Positions 1-5,291 of a stretch of 5,532 bases of DNA are shown piece by piece (the stretch's first letter is position 1; the number at the start of each line of letters is the position of its first letter). The position numbers and the translations under genes were made by a program. The notes beneath the pieces were generated by a model that saw only the letters and a list, made by a program, of their open reading frames with translations, had not been told where the DNA came from and made no database searches. The stretch is from Candidatus Woesearchaeota archaeon (GTDB lineage: Archaea > Nanobdellota > Nanobdellia > Woesearchaeales > JAGVYO01). The stretch is taken from positions 1 to 5,532 of the forward strand of contig JAGVYO010000033.1 in the NCBI GenBank assembly GCA_018303225.1, given 5' to 3'.

Positions 1-2
1 AA

Positions 3-407
3 GGCTATCTGTATGTGGATGTAACTAGGCTTATCAGGAAATACAGGCTGTCTGAAGGGTACGATAAAAAAAGGAAAACGAAGCTCATTGATGTGAAAAA
101 ATTGAATGCGGCTTTGGTGAAGGAGATACGATTGCATAGCAAAGAGAAGGGCATGGTCATCGATTCGCATCTTTCGCATTACCTGCCTAGGAAATTGGTG
201 GATGTCTGCGTGGTTACCAAATGCGCCCTGCCGGTGCTTCAAAGACGGCTGAAAAAAAGGCATTATTCCTCTTCAAAGATCCGTGAGAACCTGGACAGCG
301 AGATATTCGGTATCTGCCTGAACGAAGCCAAGGAAAAAGGGCATCGTGTAAACGTCGTGGACACAACAAAAGGTATAAAAAGGGCATCCCTTTCTCCCTT
401 TTTTTAA
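3..407 (+). CDS. AK6/Fap7-like adenylate kinase, 3' part (5' end outside window)
   Basis: This is a putative nucleoside-phosphate kinase of the AK6/Fap7 family, which transfers phosphate between ATP and AMP; its eukaryotic and archaeal members also act in small-subunit ribosome maturation. The frame is open from the left edge (base 3), reading GYLYVDVTRLI before the GTG at 15. That GTG is internal, because the family's P-loop (GTPGTGKT-like) lies about 10-15 residues upstream and is therefore outside the window. Family landmarks that are visible: LSEGYD, the conserved VIDSHLSHYLP strand and loop, the lid segment RRLKKRHYSSSKIRENLDSEI, and a final VVDTT strand. After VVDTT the protein ends within about 13 residues (KGIKRASLSPFF), shorter than usual, since most members have another C-terminal helix. 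The stop codon TAA lies 1 base before the next ATG. The family call is firm; enzymatic activity cannot be judged without the P-loop. Confidence 0.88.
   Translation, partial: GYLYVDVTRLIRKYRLSEGYDKKRKTKLIDVKKLNAALVKEIRLHSKEKGMVIDSHLSHYLPRKLVDVCVVTKCALPVLQRRLKKRHYSSSKIRENLDSEIFGICLNEAKEKGHRVNVVDTTKGIKRASLSPFF
374..381 (+). promoter_or_regulatory. TATA box for the aminotransferase-carboxykinase unit
   Basis: TATAAAAA is preceded by purine-rich AAAAGG, which is compatible with a BRE. Its centre is about 32 bases before the ATG at 409, so a start about 26 bases downstream would give a leader of roughly 5 bases. No Shine-Dalgarno precedes 409 (the upstream bases are a T-tract), which fits leaderless translation. 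The box lies inside the 3' end of the kinase gene. The element is seen; promoter activity is inferred. Confidence 0.6.
377..405 (+). terminator. Hairpin plus T7 tract, possible terminator of the kinase gene
   Basis: AAAGGG (379-384) and CCCTTT (388-393) form a perfect 6-bp inverted repeat around a 3-base loop. The longer arm AAAAAGGG (377-384) can instead pair with CCCTTTTT (396-403). A run of seven T (399-405) ends at the kinase stop codon. Archaeal termination mostly uses T-rich tracts, so the T7 run is the main argument. The overlap with the TATA box makes this a compact terminator/promoter joint. The T-tract would also form the start of the downstream transcript. Confidence 0.4.
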
Positions 408-408
408 T

Positions 409-1707
409 ATGGCGCTGAACCCGCAGGCCGAGGAGCTGAACACAGTCATTCTGGAGAATTGTCCGGCGGTACTGGAGATGCTTTCCGAAAAGGGCAGCGG
501 CATCTTTTTCCCGAAAGAGGGCATTTTGGCGCAAACGGCGGAAGCCAAAGGGAAGAAATTCAACGCCACCATCGGCATCGCCACTGAAGACGACGGAAGC
601 CCGATGCGCCTGGCGAGCATTGCGAAGCATTTTGACATCCCTCCGGCGAATGCCTTTTCCTACGCTTCCAGCTACGGCAAGCCGGAATTGCGGGAAAAAT
701 GGAAGCAGCTCATCGTCCAAAAGAACCCTTCGCTGAAAGGGAAGGCCGTCAGCACGCCGGTGGTGACCAATGCGCTGACGCACGGCCTGACCATGGCTGC
801 CTACCTGTTCATGGATCCTGACGATGCCATCATCCAGCCGGACCTGTTCTGGGGCAACTACAAGCTCATGTTCCTGAACGGCTACGGCACAAAATTCGAT
901 ATGTTTCCTACGTTCACCGAGAAGGGCTTCAACGTGAAAGCCTTTGAGGAGAAGCTGCTGACCGGCCTGGGAAAGAAGATCGTGCTGCTGAATTTTCCCA
1001 ACAACCCGACAGGCTATACGCCCACGGAAGAGGAGGCCCGGCAGATTGTCGCTGCCATCAAAAAAGCTGCGGAGAAGGACAGCACGATCGTTGTGCTGAT
1101 CGATGATGCGTATTTCGGCCTGGTGTATGAGAAAGGCATCGAACGGCAGTCGTTGTTCGCGTATCTGGCCGATCTGCATCCCAATGTGCTGGCCGTGAAG
1201 CTGGACGGGGCCACGAAAGAGGATTATGTGTGGGGCTTCAGGGTGGGCTTTGTCACGTTCGGCATCAAGGGCGGGAATGAGGCGTTCTATAAGGCCATGG
1301 AAGCCAAGACTGCAGGAGCTATCCGGGGATCCATCTCGAACGCTTCCCATCTGTCGCAGTCGCTGGTGTTAAGCGCGTATGATTCTTCCACGTATGCTTC
1401 GGAGAAGAAGCAGAAATACGAATTGCTGAAATCCCGGTACGAGGAAGTTAAAAGCGTGCTGAAAGCGCATCCGGAATATGCGGAATGCTTTACAGCGCTG
1501 CCGTTCAATTCCGGCTATTTCATGTGCGTCCGGGTCGCTAAAGGCATTGACGCGGAGAAGGTCCGGAAAAAGCTGCTGGACAGGTATGACACCGGCGTGA
1601 TCTCCACCGGAGACCTTTTGCGCATCGCCTTCTCTTCCATAAAAAAAGAGTCTATCCTTCCATTGTTCAAAAATATTTTTAATGCTTGTAAGGATGTCAG
1701 GGGTTAA
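409..1707 (+). CDS. PLP-dependent class I/II aminotransferase
   Basis: Fold-type I amino acid aminotransferase, 432 residues, full length for the family and presumably cytosolic. It moves an amino group between an amino acid and a 2-oxo acid using pyridoxal phosphate. Visible landmarks: the NFPNNPTGY motif (195-203, cofactor-contacting Asn199), D232-D233-A-Y235 (the Asp/Tyr pair that holds the pyridine ring and its oxygen), the Schiff-base lysine K270 in DGATKEDYVWGFR with the phosphate-binding R278, and R405 in LLRIAFSS as the likely substrate-carboxylate arginine. The N-terminal stretch FFPKEGILAQTAEAKGK followed by the IGIATEDDGSP block marks a subfamily often annotated only as a generic aminotransferase, so the substrate is not assigned. 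The ATG at 409 is chosen because it is the first start after the T-tract and fits the TATA box. The gene sits 31 bases upstream of the carboxykinase on the same strand, suggesting co-transcription and possibly a role in supplying a 2-oxo acid such as oxaloacetate (inference). Confidence 0.93.
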   Translation: MALNPQAEELNTVILENCPAVLEMLSEKGSGIFFPKEGILAQTAEAKGKKFNATIGIATEDDGSPMRLASIAKHFDIPPANAFSYASSYGKPELREKWKQLIVQKNPSLKGKAVSTPVVTNALTHGLTMAAYLFMDPDDAIIQPDLFWGNYKLMFLNGYGTKFDMFPTFTEKGFNVKAFEEKLLTGLGKKIVLLNFPNNPTGYTPTEEEARQIVAAIKKAAEKDSTIVVLIDDAYFGLVYEKGIERQSLFAYLADLHPNVLAVKLDGATKEDYVWGFRVGFVTFGIKGGNEAFYKAMEAKTAGAIRGSISNASHLSQSLVLSAYDSSTYASEKKQKYELLKSRYEEVKSVLKAHPEYAECFTALPFNSGYFMCVRVAKGIDAEKVRKKLLDRYDTGVISTGDLLRIAFSSIKKESILPLFKNIFNACKDVRG

Positions 1708-1719
1708 CCACATAGCATA

Positions 1720-1730
1720 GGAGGGGGGTG
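1720..1730 (+). promoter_or_regulatory. Strong Shine-Dalgarno for the carboxykinase
   Basis: GGAGGGGGGTG includes both GGAGG and GGTG, complementary to the archaeal 16S 3' end, and ends 8 bases before the ATG at 1739. It fixes that start and supports the carboxykinase being an internal gene of a transcript that begins before 409. This contrasts with the apparently leaderless first gene. Confidence 0.8.
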
Positions 1731-1738
1731 TTTTCAGT

Positions 1739-3598
1739 ATGGGCATTTCGGAATCGATTTTGGATGAAGCGAGCCTGGAGAAATTAGAGGCGCTGAATAA
1801 CGAGCATGTTGTTTCTATTGTAAAAAAGTATATCGAGCTGTGCAAGCCTGCCAAGGTCACGGTCCTGGACGGCTCTGATGAATCGCTGCAGTATGTGCGC
1901 TCGCTGGCTAAAAAGAACGGCGAGGAAAAAGCGCTGAAGACCAACGGCCATACGATCCATTTTGACGGCCCCCAGGATCAGGGCCGGGACCTGGAAAATA
2001 CGCGAATCCTATTATCTCCGGGCCAGAAGCTGGCCAAGTCCATCGTGACCCAGGACCGGGAAGCAGGATTGAAAGAGATTTTCGGCCTGATGGACGGCAT
2101 CATGTCCGGGAAGGAGATGCTGGTGAAATTCTACTGTTTGGGCCCGAACAATTCACGGTTTTCACTGTTGGCTTTGCAGCTGACGGATTCGGCGTATGTG
2201 GTGCATAGCGAGGACATCCTCTACCGGCAGGGGTATGAGGACTTCAAACGGCTGGACGGATCTTCCTCTTTTTTCCATTTCGTGCATTCTGCCGGCCGTT
2301 TGGAGAACAACGTAGCTGCCGATGTCTCCAAGCGCAGGGTGTTCATGGATATGAAGGAGAACCGGGTGTTCACGATCAACAATCAGTATGCGGGCAATTC
2401 CGTCGGCCTGAAGAAACTGGCGCTGCGCCTCGCCATCGCGAAAGCGAACCATGAAGACTGGCTGTGCGAGCACATGTTCCTCATGGGCGCGCATCCTCCT
2501 GGAAAAGACAGGGTCACTTACTTCACCGGCGCTTTCCCCAGCGCCTGCGGAAAGACGTCTACGGCGATGATCCCCGGGCAGACGATCATCGGGGATGACA
2601 TCGCGTACCTCCGTCCTGATAAAGAGGGAAATGCCATGGCGGTGAATGTCGAGCAGGGCATCTTCGGCATCATCGAGGATGTGAATCCGAAGGACGATGC
2701 CTTGATCTATAGGGCCCTCACGACGCTCCGGGAGCTGATCTTCTCCAATATCCTGGTGAAAGACAGCGTTCCGTATTGGATGGGGATGGGCAAGGAACTG
2801 CCGAAAGAAGGCATCGGCTTTATGGGCTCCTGGAAAGCAGGCATGAAGGATAAGGCCGGAAAGGATGTGCTGCCTGCCCACAAGAATGCCCGTTATACGA
2901 TCCGCATCGGTGAATTGGAGAATATCGATCCGAAGGCAGAGGATCCTAACGGAGTGCCTGTCCGCGGGTTCATCTACGGCGGCAGGGATTCGGATACGTC
3001 CGTGCCTGTGCTGCAGTCGCTTGCCTGGGCGCACGGGGTTTTCCTTGGGGCTACGATTGAATCGGAGACTACTGCGGCTGCCTTGGGGCAGGTCGGTGTC
3101 CGGAAGCACAACCCCATGTCCAATATTGAGTTTTTGACCGTTCCTTTAGGCGTCTATATCAAGAATCATCTGGCGTTCGGGAAAAAGCTGAAGCATGCGC
3201 CCAGGATATTTGCCACCAATTATTTCCTGAAAAAAGACGGCCGTTTTTTGAATGAGAAAGTCGATAAGAAGGTATGGCTGTTATGGATGGAGGGCCGGAT
3301 CCATGGCGAGTACGATGCGATCGAGACTCCTATCGGGTTCATCCCGAAATACGACGATCTTCAGGGCCTGTTCCAGAAGGTGTTCTCCCGGAATTATACC
3401 CAAGAGGAGTACGAGGCGGAGTTCTCCATCCGGGTCGTGCAGCTGCTGGAGAAGATGGACCGGATGGAAGCTGTTTTCAGGCAGGAAGAGGGGATCCCTT
3501 CCCAATTCTTTTCCGAGCTGAATTCGCAGCGGGACAGACTGAAGGAAGCTTTGGGAAAATTCCAGAAGGATTCGATAACGCCGAGTGAGTTTGAGTGA
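1739..3598 (+). CDS. pckG: Phosphoenolpyruvate carboxykinase (GTP)
   Basis: Converts oxaloacetate plus GTP to phosphoenolpyruvate, CO2 and GDP, the first committed step of gluconeogenesis from C4 acids (the reverse, anaplerotic direction is also possible). It has 619 residues, normal for GTP-type enzymes. Motifs in order: GRDLENTR (near 84-90, probable PEP-binding Arg), NNQYAGNSVGLKK with Y217 and K225/K226, EHMFLMG with the metal ligand H245, the kinase-1a P-loop FPSACGKTSTAM with the mobile-loop Cys270 and K272/T273, and the metal-binding GDDIAYL with D286/D287. Next come VRGFIYGGRDSDTSVPV and the C-terminal RIFATNYFLKKDGRFL nucleotide-binding block. FPSACGKT is diagnostic of the GTP class rather than the ATP class. 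The P-loop to GDD spacing is a few residues shorter than in vertebrate enzymes, consistent with an archaeal branch. All key residues checked are present, so it should be active. The gene follows the aminotransferase by 31 bases and ends 11 bases from a convergent gene. Confidence 0.97.
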   Translation: MGISESILDEASLEKLEALNNEHVVSIVKKYIELCKPAKVTVLDGSDESLQYVRSLAKKNGEEKALKTNGHTIHFDGPQDQGRDLENTRILLSPGQKLAKSIVTQDREAGLKEIFGLMDGIMSGKEMLVKFYCLGPNNSRFSLLALQLTDSAYVVHSEDILYRQGYEDFKRLDGSSSFFHFVHSAGRLENNVAADVSKRRVFMDMKENRVFTINNQYAGNSVGLKKLALRLAIAKANHEDWLCEHMFLMGAHPPGKDRVTYFTGAFPSACGKTSTAMIPGQTIIGDDIAYLRPDKEGNAMAVNVEQGIFGIIEDVNPKDDALIYRALTTLRELIFSNILVKDSVPYWMGMGKELPKEGIGFMGSWKAGMKDKAGKDVLPAHKNARYTIRIGELENIDPKAEDPNGVPVRGFIYGGRDSDTSVPVLQSLAWAHGVFLGATIESETTAAALGQVGVRKHNPMSNIEFLTVPLGVYIKNHLAFGKKLKHAPRIFATNYFLKKDGRFLNEKVDKKVWLLWMEGRIHGEYDAIETPIGFIPKYDDLQGLFQKVFSRNYTQEEYEAEFSIRVVQLLEKMDRMEAVFRQEEGIPSQFFSELNSQRDRLKEALGKFQKDSITPSEFE

Positions 3599-3609
3599 AG
3601 GTTGTTTTC

Positions 3610-3924
3610 CTACTCTTCCAATTCTATCAGGATATGCCTCTTGTCCGGCACAGAAATATAAATCTCTTCCCCTTTTTTCAGGCCTAGGCTTCTGACCACA
3701 TTGCTGTTAAAATAGATTCCCAGCCTATCCTGGGACAATTTCACCACTTTCTGCTTTATCTTTAACGGGGCCTCTCTTAGCTCTTCAATTACTTTCCGGG
3801 ATGAGTCCTGCTCGAATTCAAAATAATCGCACTTGGGACATTGATAACCAATCGCTTTGTTTTTAGCTCCCTCTACATTAACTTCCACTTTTTTCAGGCT
3901 TGCATCGCATTTGGGGCATCTCAT
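3610..3924 (-). CDS. Zinc-ribbon plus AbrB/SpoVT-type DNA-binding protein, likely antitoxin
   Basis: A 104-residue protein. The N-terminus has a four-cysteine zinc ribbon, with CPKC at residues 3-6 and again at 29-32. The C-terminus (about 54-104) reads as a swapped-hairpin AbrB/MazE-like domain, with KVVKLSQDRLGIYFNSNVVR, then SLGLKKGEEIYISVPD. Such domains bind operator DNA as dimers, and many serve as antitoxins. A zinc ribbon at the N-terminus recalls YgiT/MqsA-type antitoxins, but the DNA-binding half here is AbrB-like, not helix-turn-helix. It starts 6 bases after the stop of the small upstream gene, and its weak Shine-Dalgarno overlaps that stop, so the two are translationally linked. 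It probably neutralises the upstream gene's product and represses their shared promoter (inference). An alternative is a stand-alone transcription regulator. The domain call is solid; the antitoxin role rests on context. Confidence 0.82.
   Translation of the reverse strand: MRCPKCDASLKKVEVNVEGAKNKAIGYQCPKCDYFEFEQDSSRKVIEELREAPLKIKQKVVKLSQDRLGIYFNSNVVRSLGLKKGEEIYISVPDKRHILIELEE
3673..3678 (+). terminator. Possible T-tract terminator for the carboxykinase
   Basis: CCCC followed by six T lies about 75 bases after the carboxykinase stop, inside the antisense of the convergent antitoxin gene. A pyrimidine-rich stretch (TTGTTTTCC) also directly follows the stop near 3602-3610. With only 11 bases between the convergent genes, termination must occur within the opposing gene. 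No stable hairpin was seen. Weak call. Confidence 0.25.
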
Positions 3925-3929
3925 TTTCC

Positions 3930-3934
3930 ATCAC
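3930..3934 (-). promoter_or_regulatory. Weak Shine-Dalgarno for the antitoxin gene
   Basis: On the minus strand, GTGAT lies 5 bases before the ATG (3924-3922) and overlaps the TGA stop of the upstream gene (3933-3931). This matches part of GGTGAT and suggests coupled translation, which would link antitoxin output to toxin-gene translation. Confidence 0.45.
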
Positions 3935-4140
3935 GCTCTTTTGGCATTAATCACATACAATGTCTTTTCCTTTATCTCGAACAAAACATAATATCCTTTT
4001 TTCTCAATCTCGAATTTATTTCCTTTCTTTCTCGGGTCCTTTGTTGTAAGGATGATCTCTACGACCTCGGCCCATGGCACGTCTTTGGCATGCTCTTCTA
4101 GGTAATGGTCTGTGGGCCTGATATCGGTGAAGTAAACCAT
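3931..4140 (-). CDS. Small DUF4258-like protein, likely toxin of a TA pair
   Basis: A basic, 69-residue cytosolic protein with no membrane segment. The order RPTDHYLEEHAKDVPWAEVVEII, then a Lys-rich turn (TTKDPRKKGNKFE), then strands KGYYVLFEIKEKTLYVINAKR, resembles DUF4258/RelE-BrnT-like small toxins: a helix with a conserved His, then a compact beta sheet. H12 and H17 and the Lys/Arg cluster near residues 34-42 are the obvious candidates for RNA contacts. Family members are often encoded beside zinc-ribbon antitoxins, and here the next gene is one, 6 bases away. The toxin-first order is known from other RelE-like modules. The ATG at 4140 is the only plausible start and fits the TATA box at 4178-4185. 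RNase activity is inferred from fold resemblance only. An alternative is an uncharacterised partner protein with no toxicity. Confidence 0.7.
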   Translation of the reverse strand: MVYFTDIRPTDHYLEEHAKDVPWAEVVEIILTTKDPRKKGNKFEIEKKGYYVLFEIKEKTLYVINAKRA

Positions 4141-4153
4141 CTCTTATCAACTG

Positions 4154-4167
4154 CTACATAAATGTAG
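4154..4167. promoter_or_regulatory. Perfect 14-base palindrome, candidate TA operator
   Basis: CTACAT-AA-ATGTAG is a perfect inverted repeat with 6-base arms and a 2-base centre. It lies between the TATA box of the toxin gene and its ATG, right over the predicted transcription start near 4155. Binding there would block initiation, the usual position for autoregulation by a TA complex. The AbrB-type protein encoded by the same unit is the natural ligand (inference). An alternative is an mRNA leader hairpin. Confidence 0.5.
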
Positions 4168-4179
4168 TCTTTTTGACTA
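4165..4179. repeat. Second inverted repeat overlapping the operator and TATA box
   Basis: TAGTC (4165-4169) and GACTA (4175-4179) flank five T. The left arm shares TAG with the right end of the 14-base palindrome, and the right arm runs into the minus-strand TATA box. It may be a second binding site for the same regulator or a chance feature in AT-rich promoter DNA. Confidence 0.35.
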
Positions 4180-4185
4180 TATAAA
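4178..4185 (-). promoter_or_regulatory. TATA box for the toxin-antitoxin unit
   Basis: On the minus strand the box reads TTTATATA, the same 8-mer as the divergent box at 4208-4215. Its centre is about 42 bases before the ATG at 4140, so a start about 26 bases downstream (near 4155) leaves a leader of about 15 bases. No clear Shine-Dalgarno is seen in that leader. Confidence 0.6.
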
Positions 4186-4207
4186 CTTTTCTGTTATTTT
4201 CTCAACC

Positions 4208-4215
4208 TTTATATA
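4208..4215 (+). promoter_or_regulatory. TATA box for the NFACT gene (leaderless start)
   Basis: TTTATATA is centred about 26 bases before the ATG at 4238, which places the predicted transcription start on the ATG itself. This argues for a leaderless mRNA and rules against the in-frame TTG at 4223, which would lie upstream of the transcript. Confidence 0.65.
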
Positions 4216-4237
4216 GACTTCCTTGCTTGTTTACCTT

Positions 4238-5221
4238 ATGAAAACGCAATTAAGTTCTCTGGATATCCATTTTTTGCTTAAGGAATTGCAGGTGCTTATC
4301 GGCGGGAAGGTGGATACGGTGTATCATCCTGCCAAGAAGGAGCTGTTATTATTGTTCCATGTGCCTAGGGCTGGTAAGTTCATGCTGCGGTTGGTTGCGG
4401 GCAAAGCGCTGTTTTTGACAAGTTCTAAAGAGGACCAATCGGCGCCTTCCTCTTTCTGCATGTTCTTGCGGAAGCATATCGGGAATTCAAAACTGGTGAA
4501 TCTACACCAGATGGAGGCGGAACGTATTGTCTGTTTCGAGTTCGATACGAAGGCCGGGAAGGAGAAGCTGTATGTCGAATTCTTCGCGAAAGGGAATTTT
4601 GTGTTCTGCGATGCTTCGGATACCATCCTGGTGGCCGAGGAATATGTCGCTTTCAAGGATAGATCGATTAAATCCAAACTGACGTATGCGTATCCGCATC
4701 TGGGGGCCAATCTTTTTTTAGCGCGGGAGAAAGAATTGGCTGCCCTCTTTAAGGGCTCTTCCAGGGATTCTATCGTGAAGTCGCTGGCTGTTGAACTGGG
4801 TTTAGGGGGGCCTTTTGCGGAGGAGGTTTGTTTATTGGCTTCTATTGAGAAGACGCAAAAGCCGTTCGAGCTGGAGAAGAAGGAGATTCTCTCGTTGCAT
4901 AGGGTCCTGGTTGGGCTGCTGCATACGCCTATATCCGCCCGGATCGTGTTCGATGGTTCTCCTTTGGACGTGGTGCCTTTCGCATTGACGTCTTATTCTT
5001 CTCTTCGGTTTGAAGGGTATGATTCCTTTAACCTGGCCTTTGACCATTATTTTACTCATCTAACTGTTGAGAAGAAAAGCCCATCTGAGAAGAAGAAGGA
5101 TTCTTTATTGAGATTGCTTGAGCAGCAGTCGGAGCATATCCGGGAGCTGGAATCCGAGGTTGCCGAGAACACCTCCAAGGCTGAACTGATCTACGCCGCA
5201 TTCCTGGAAAGAGATTTCTGA
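4238..5221 (+). CDS. rqcH: NFACT/RqcH-type protein, N-terminal half only
   Basis: NFACT proteins (archaeal and bacterial RqcH, eukaryotic Rqc2/NEMF) bind obstructed large ribosomal subunits and recruit tRNA to tag stalled chains. The intact frame encodes 327 residues; full-length relatives are roughly twice that. Domains: NFACT-N at about 1-165 (starting SLDIHFLLKELQ, with FCMFLRKH and the ERIV block), a helix-hairpin-helix region (LAVELGLGGPFAEEV, 183-197), the linker to DSFNLAFDHYF, and the first arm of the coiled coil (283-319, LLEQQSEHIRELESEVAEN, ending KAELIY). The frame then shifts into a short tail (AAFLERDF) and stops. The NFACT-R domain needed with NFACT-N for tRNA handling is missing. 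The usual Asp-Arg pair (D97/R98 in Bacillus RqcH) appears here as E95-R96. The ATG at 4238 is preferred over the TTG at 4223 because it fits the TATA box. It is probably a decaying gene; a retained ribosome-binding fragment is less likely. Confidence 0.85.
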   Translation: MKTQLSSLDIHFLLKELQVLIGGKVDTVYHPAKKELLLLFHVPRAGKFMLRLVAGKALFLTSSKEDQSAPSSFCMFLRKHIGNSKLVNLHQMEAERIVCFEFDTKAGKEKLYVEFFAKGNFVFCDASDTILVAEEYVAFKDRSIKSKLTYAYPHLGANLFLAREKELAALFKGSSRDSIVKSLAVELGLGGPFAEEVCLLASIEKTQKPFELEKKEILSLHRVLVGLLHTPISARIVFDGSPLDVVPFALTSYSSLRFEGYDSFNLAFDHYFTHLTVEKKSPSEKKKDSLLRLLEQQSEHIRELESEVAENTSKAELIYAAFLERDF

Positions 5222-5291
5222 TAAATTGAAAAACCACAAATTAGTGAAAGAAGTCGATGGGAAGGAGAAAAGGGTGACGGTGGAGGTTTAG
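5199..5291 (+). pseudogene. Out-of-frame NFACT remnant downstream of the truncated gene
   Basis: In the +1 frame relative to the upstream gene, bases 5199-5288 encode 30 residues beginning HSWKEISDKLKNHK and ending with the block KEKRVTVEV. This is the segment that in full-length NFACT proteins follows the coiled coil and leads into NFACT-R. Relatives have roughly 15-20 residues between the LIY motif (Y319 upstream) and the SW motif; here the two nearly abut and differ in phase, which implies an internal deletion not divisible by three. The remnant stops at TAG 5289-5291, overlapping the stop of the convergent EVE gene. No downstream NFACT sequence follows, so the 3' half was lost or displaced. 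Confidence 0.75.

Noticed and set aside
15..17. GTG at 15 as the true kinase start
   Set aside because: The in-frame residues before it (GYLY) match the family strand upstream of this point, and the essential P-loop would be missing. The gene is cut by the window edge.
214..1350. Long minus-strand open frame (378 codons) opposite the kinase and aminotransferase
   Set aside because: Its translation is Arg/His/Gln-rich with no recognisable domain, and it runs antisense to two well-conserved genes. It is a shadow of high-G+C coding sequence.
2162..3109. Long minus-strand open frame (315 codons) opposite the carboxykinase
   Set aside because: It lies wholly antisense to conserved carboxykinase motifs and its translation has shadow-like composition with no family match.
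3681..3692. The 10-mer GCCTAGGCTT occurs here and again near 5379 as a possible dispersed repeat
   Set aside because: Both copies encode Ser-Leu-Gly in unrelated proteins (antitoxin and EVE) and the flanks do not match. Chance is sufficient.
3841..4101. Plus-strand frame (86 codons) opposite the TA module, rich in Phe/Leu/Ile
   Set aside because: It looks membrane-like only because it is antisense to Lys/Glu-rich genes. It crosses both small minus-strand genes and has no promoter or ribosome binding site.
4223..4237. Upstream in-frame TTG start for the NFACT gene
   Set aside because: The TATA box at 4208-4215 puts the transcript start at about 4238, downstream of the TTG. The family N-terminus aligns with the ATG.
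5205..5221. Programmed frameshifting joining the two NFACT parts
   Set aside because: No slippery heptamer was seen, a stretch of the coiled coil is missing at the join, and the second frame ends after 30 residues without NFACT-R. Decay explains this better.
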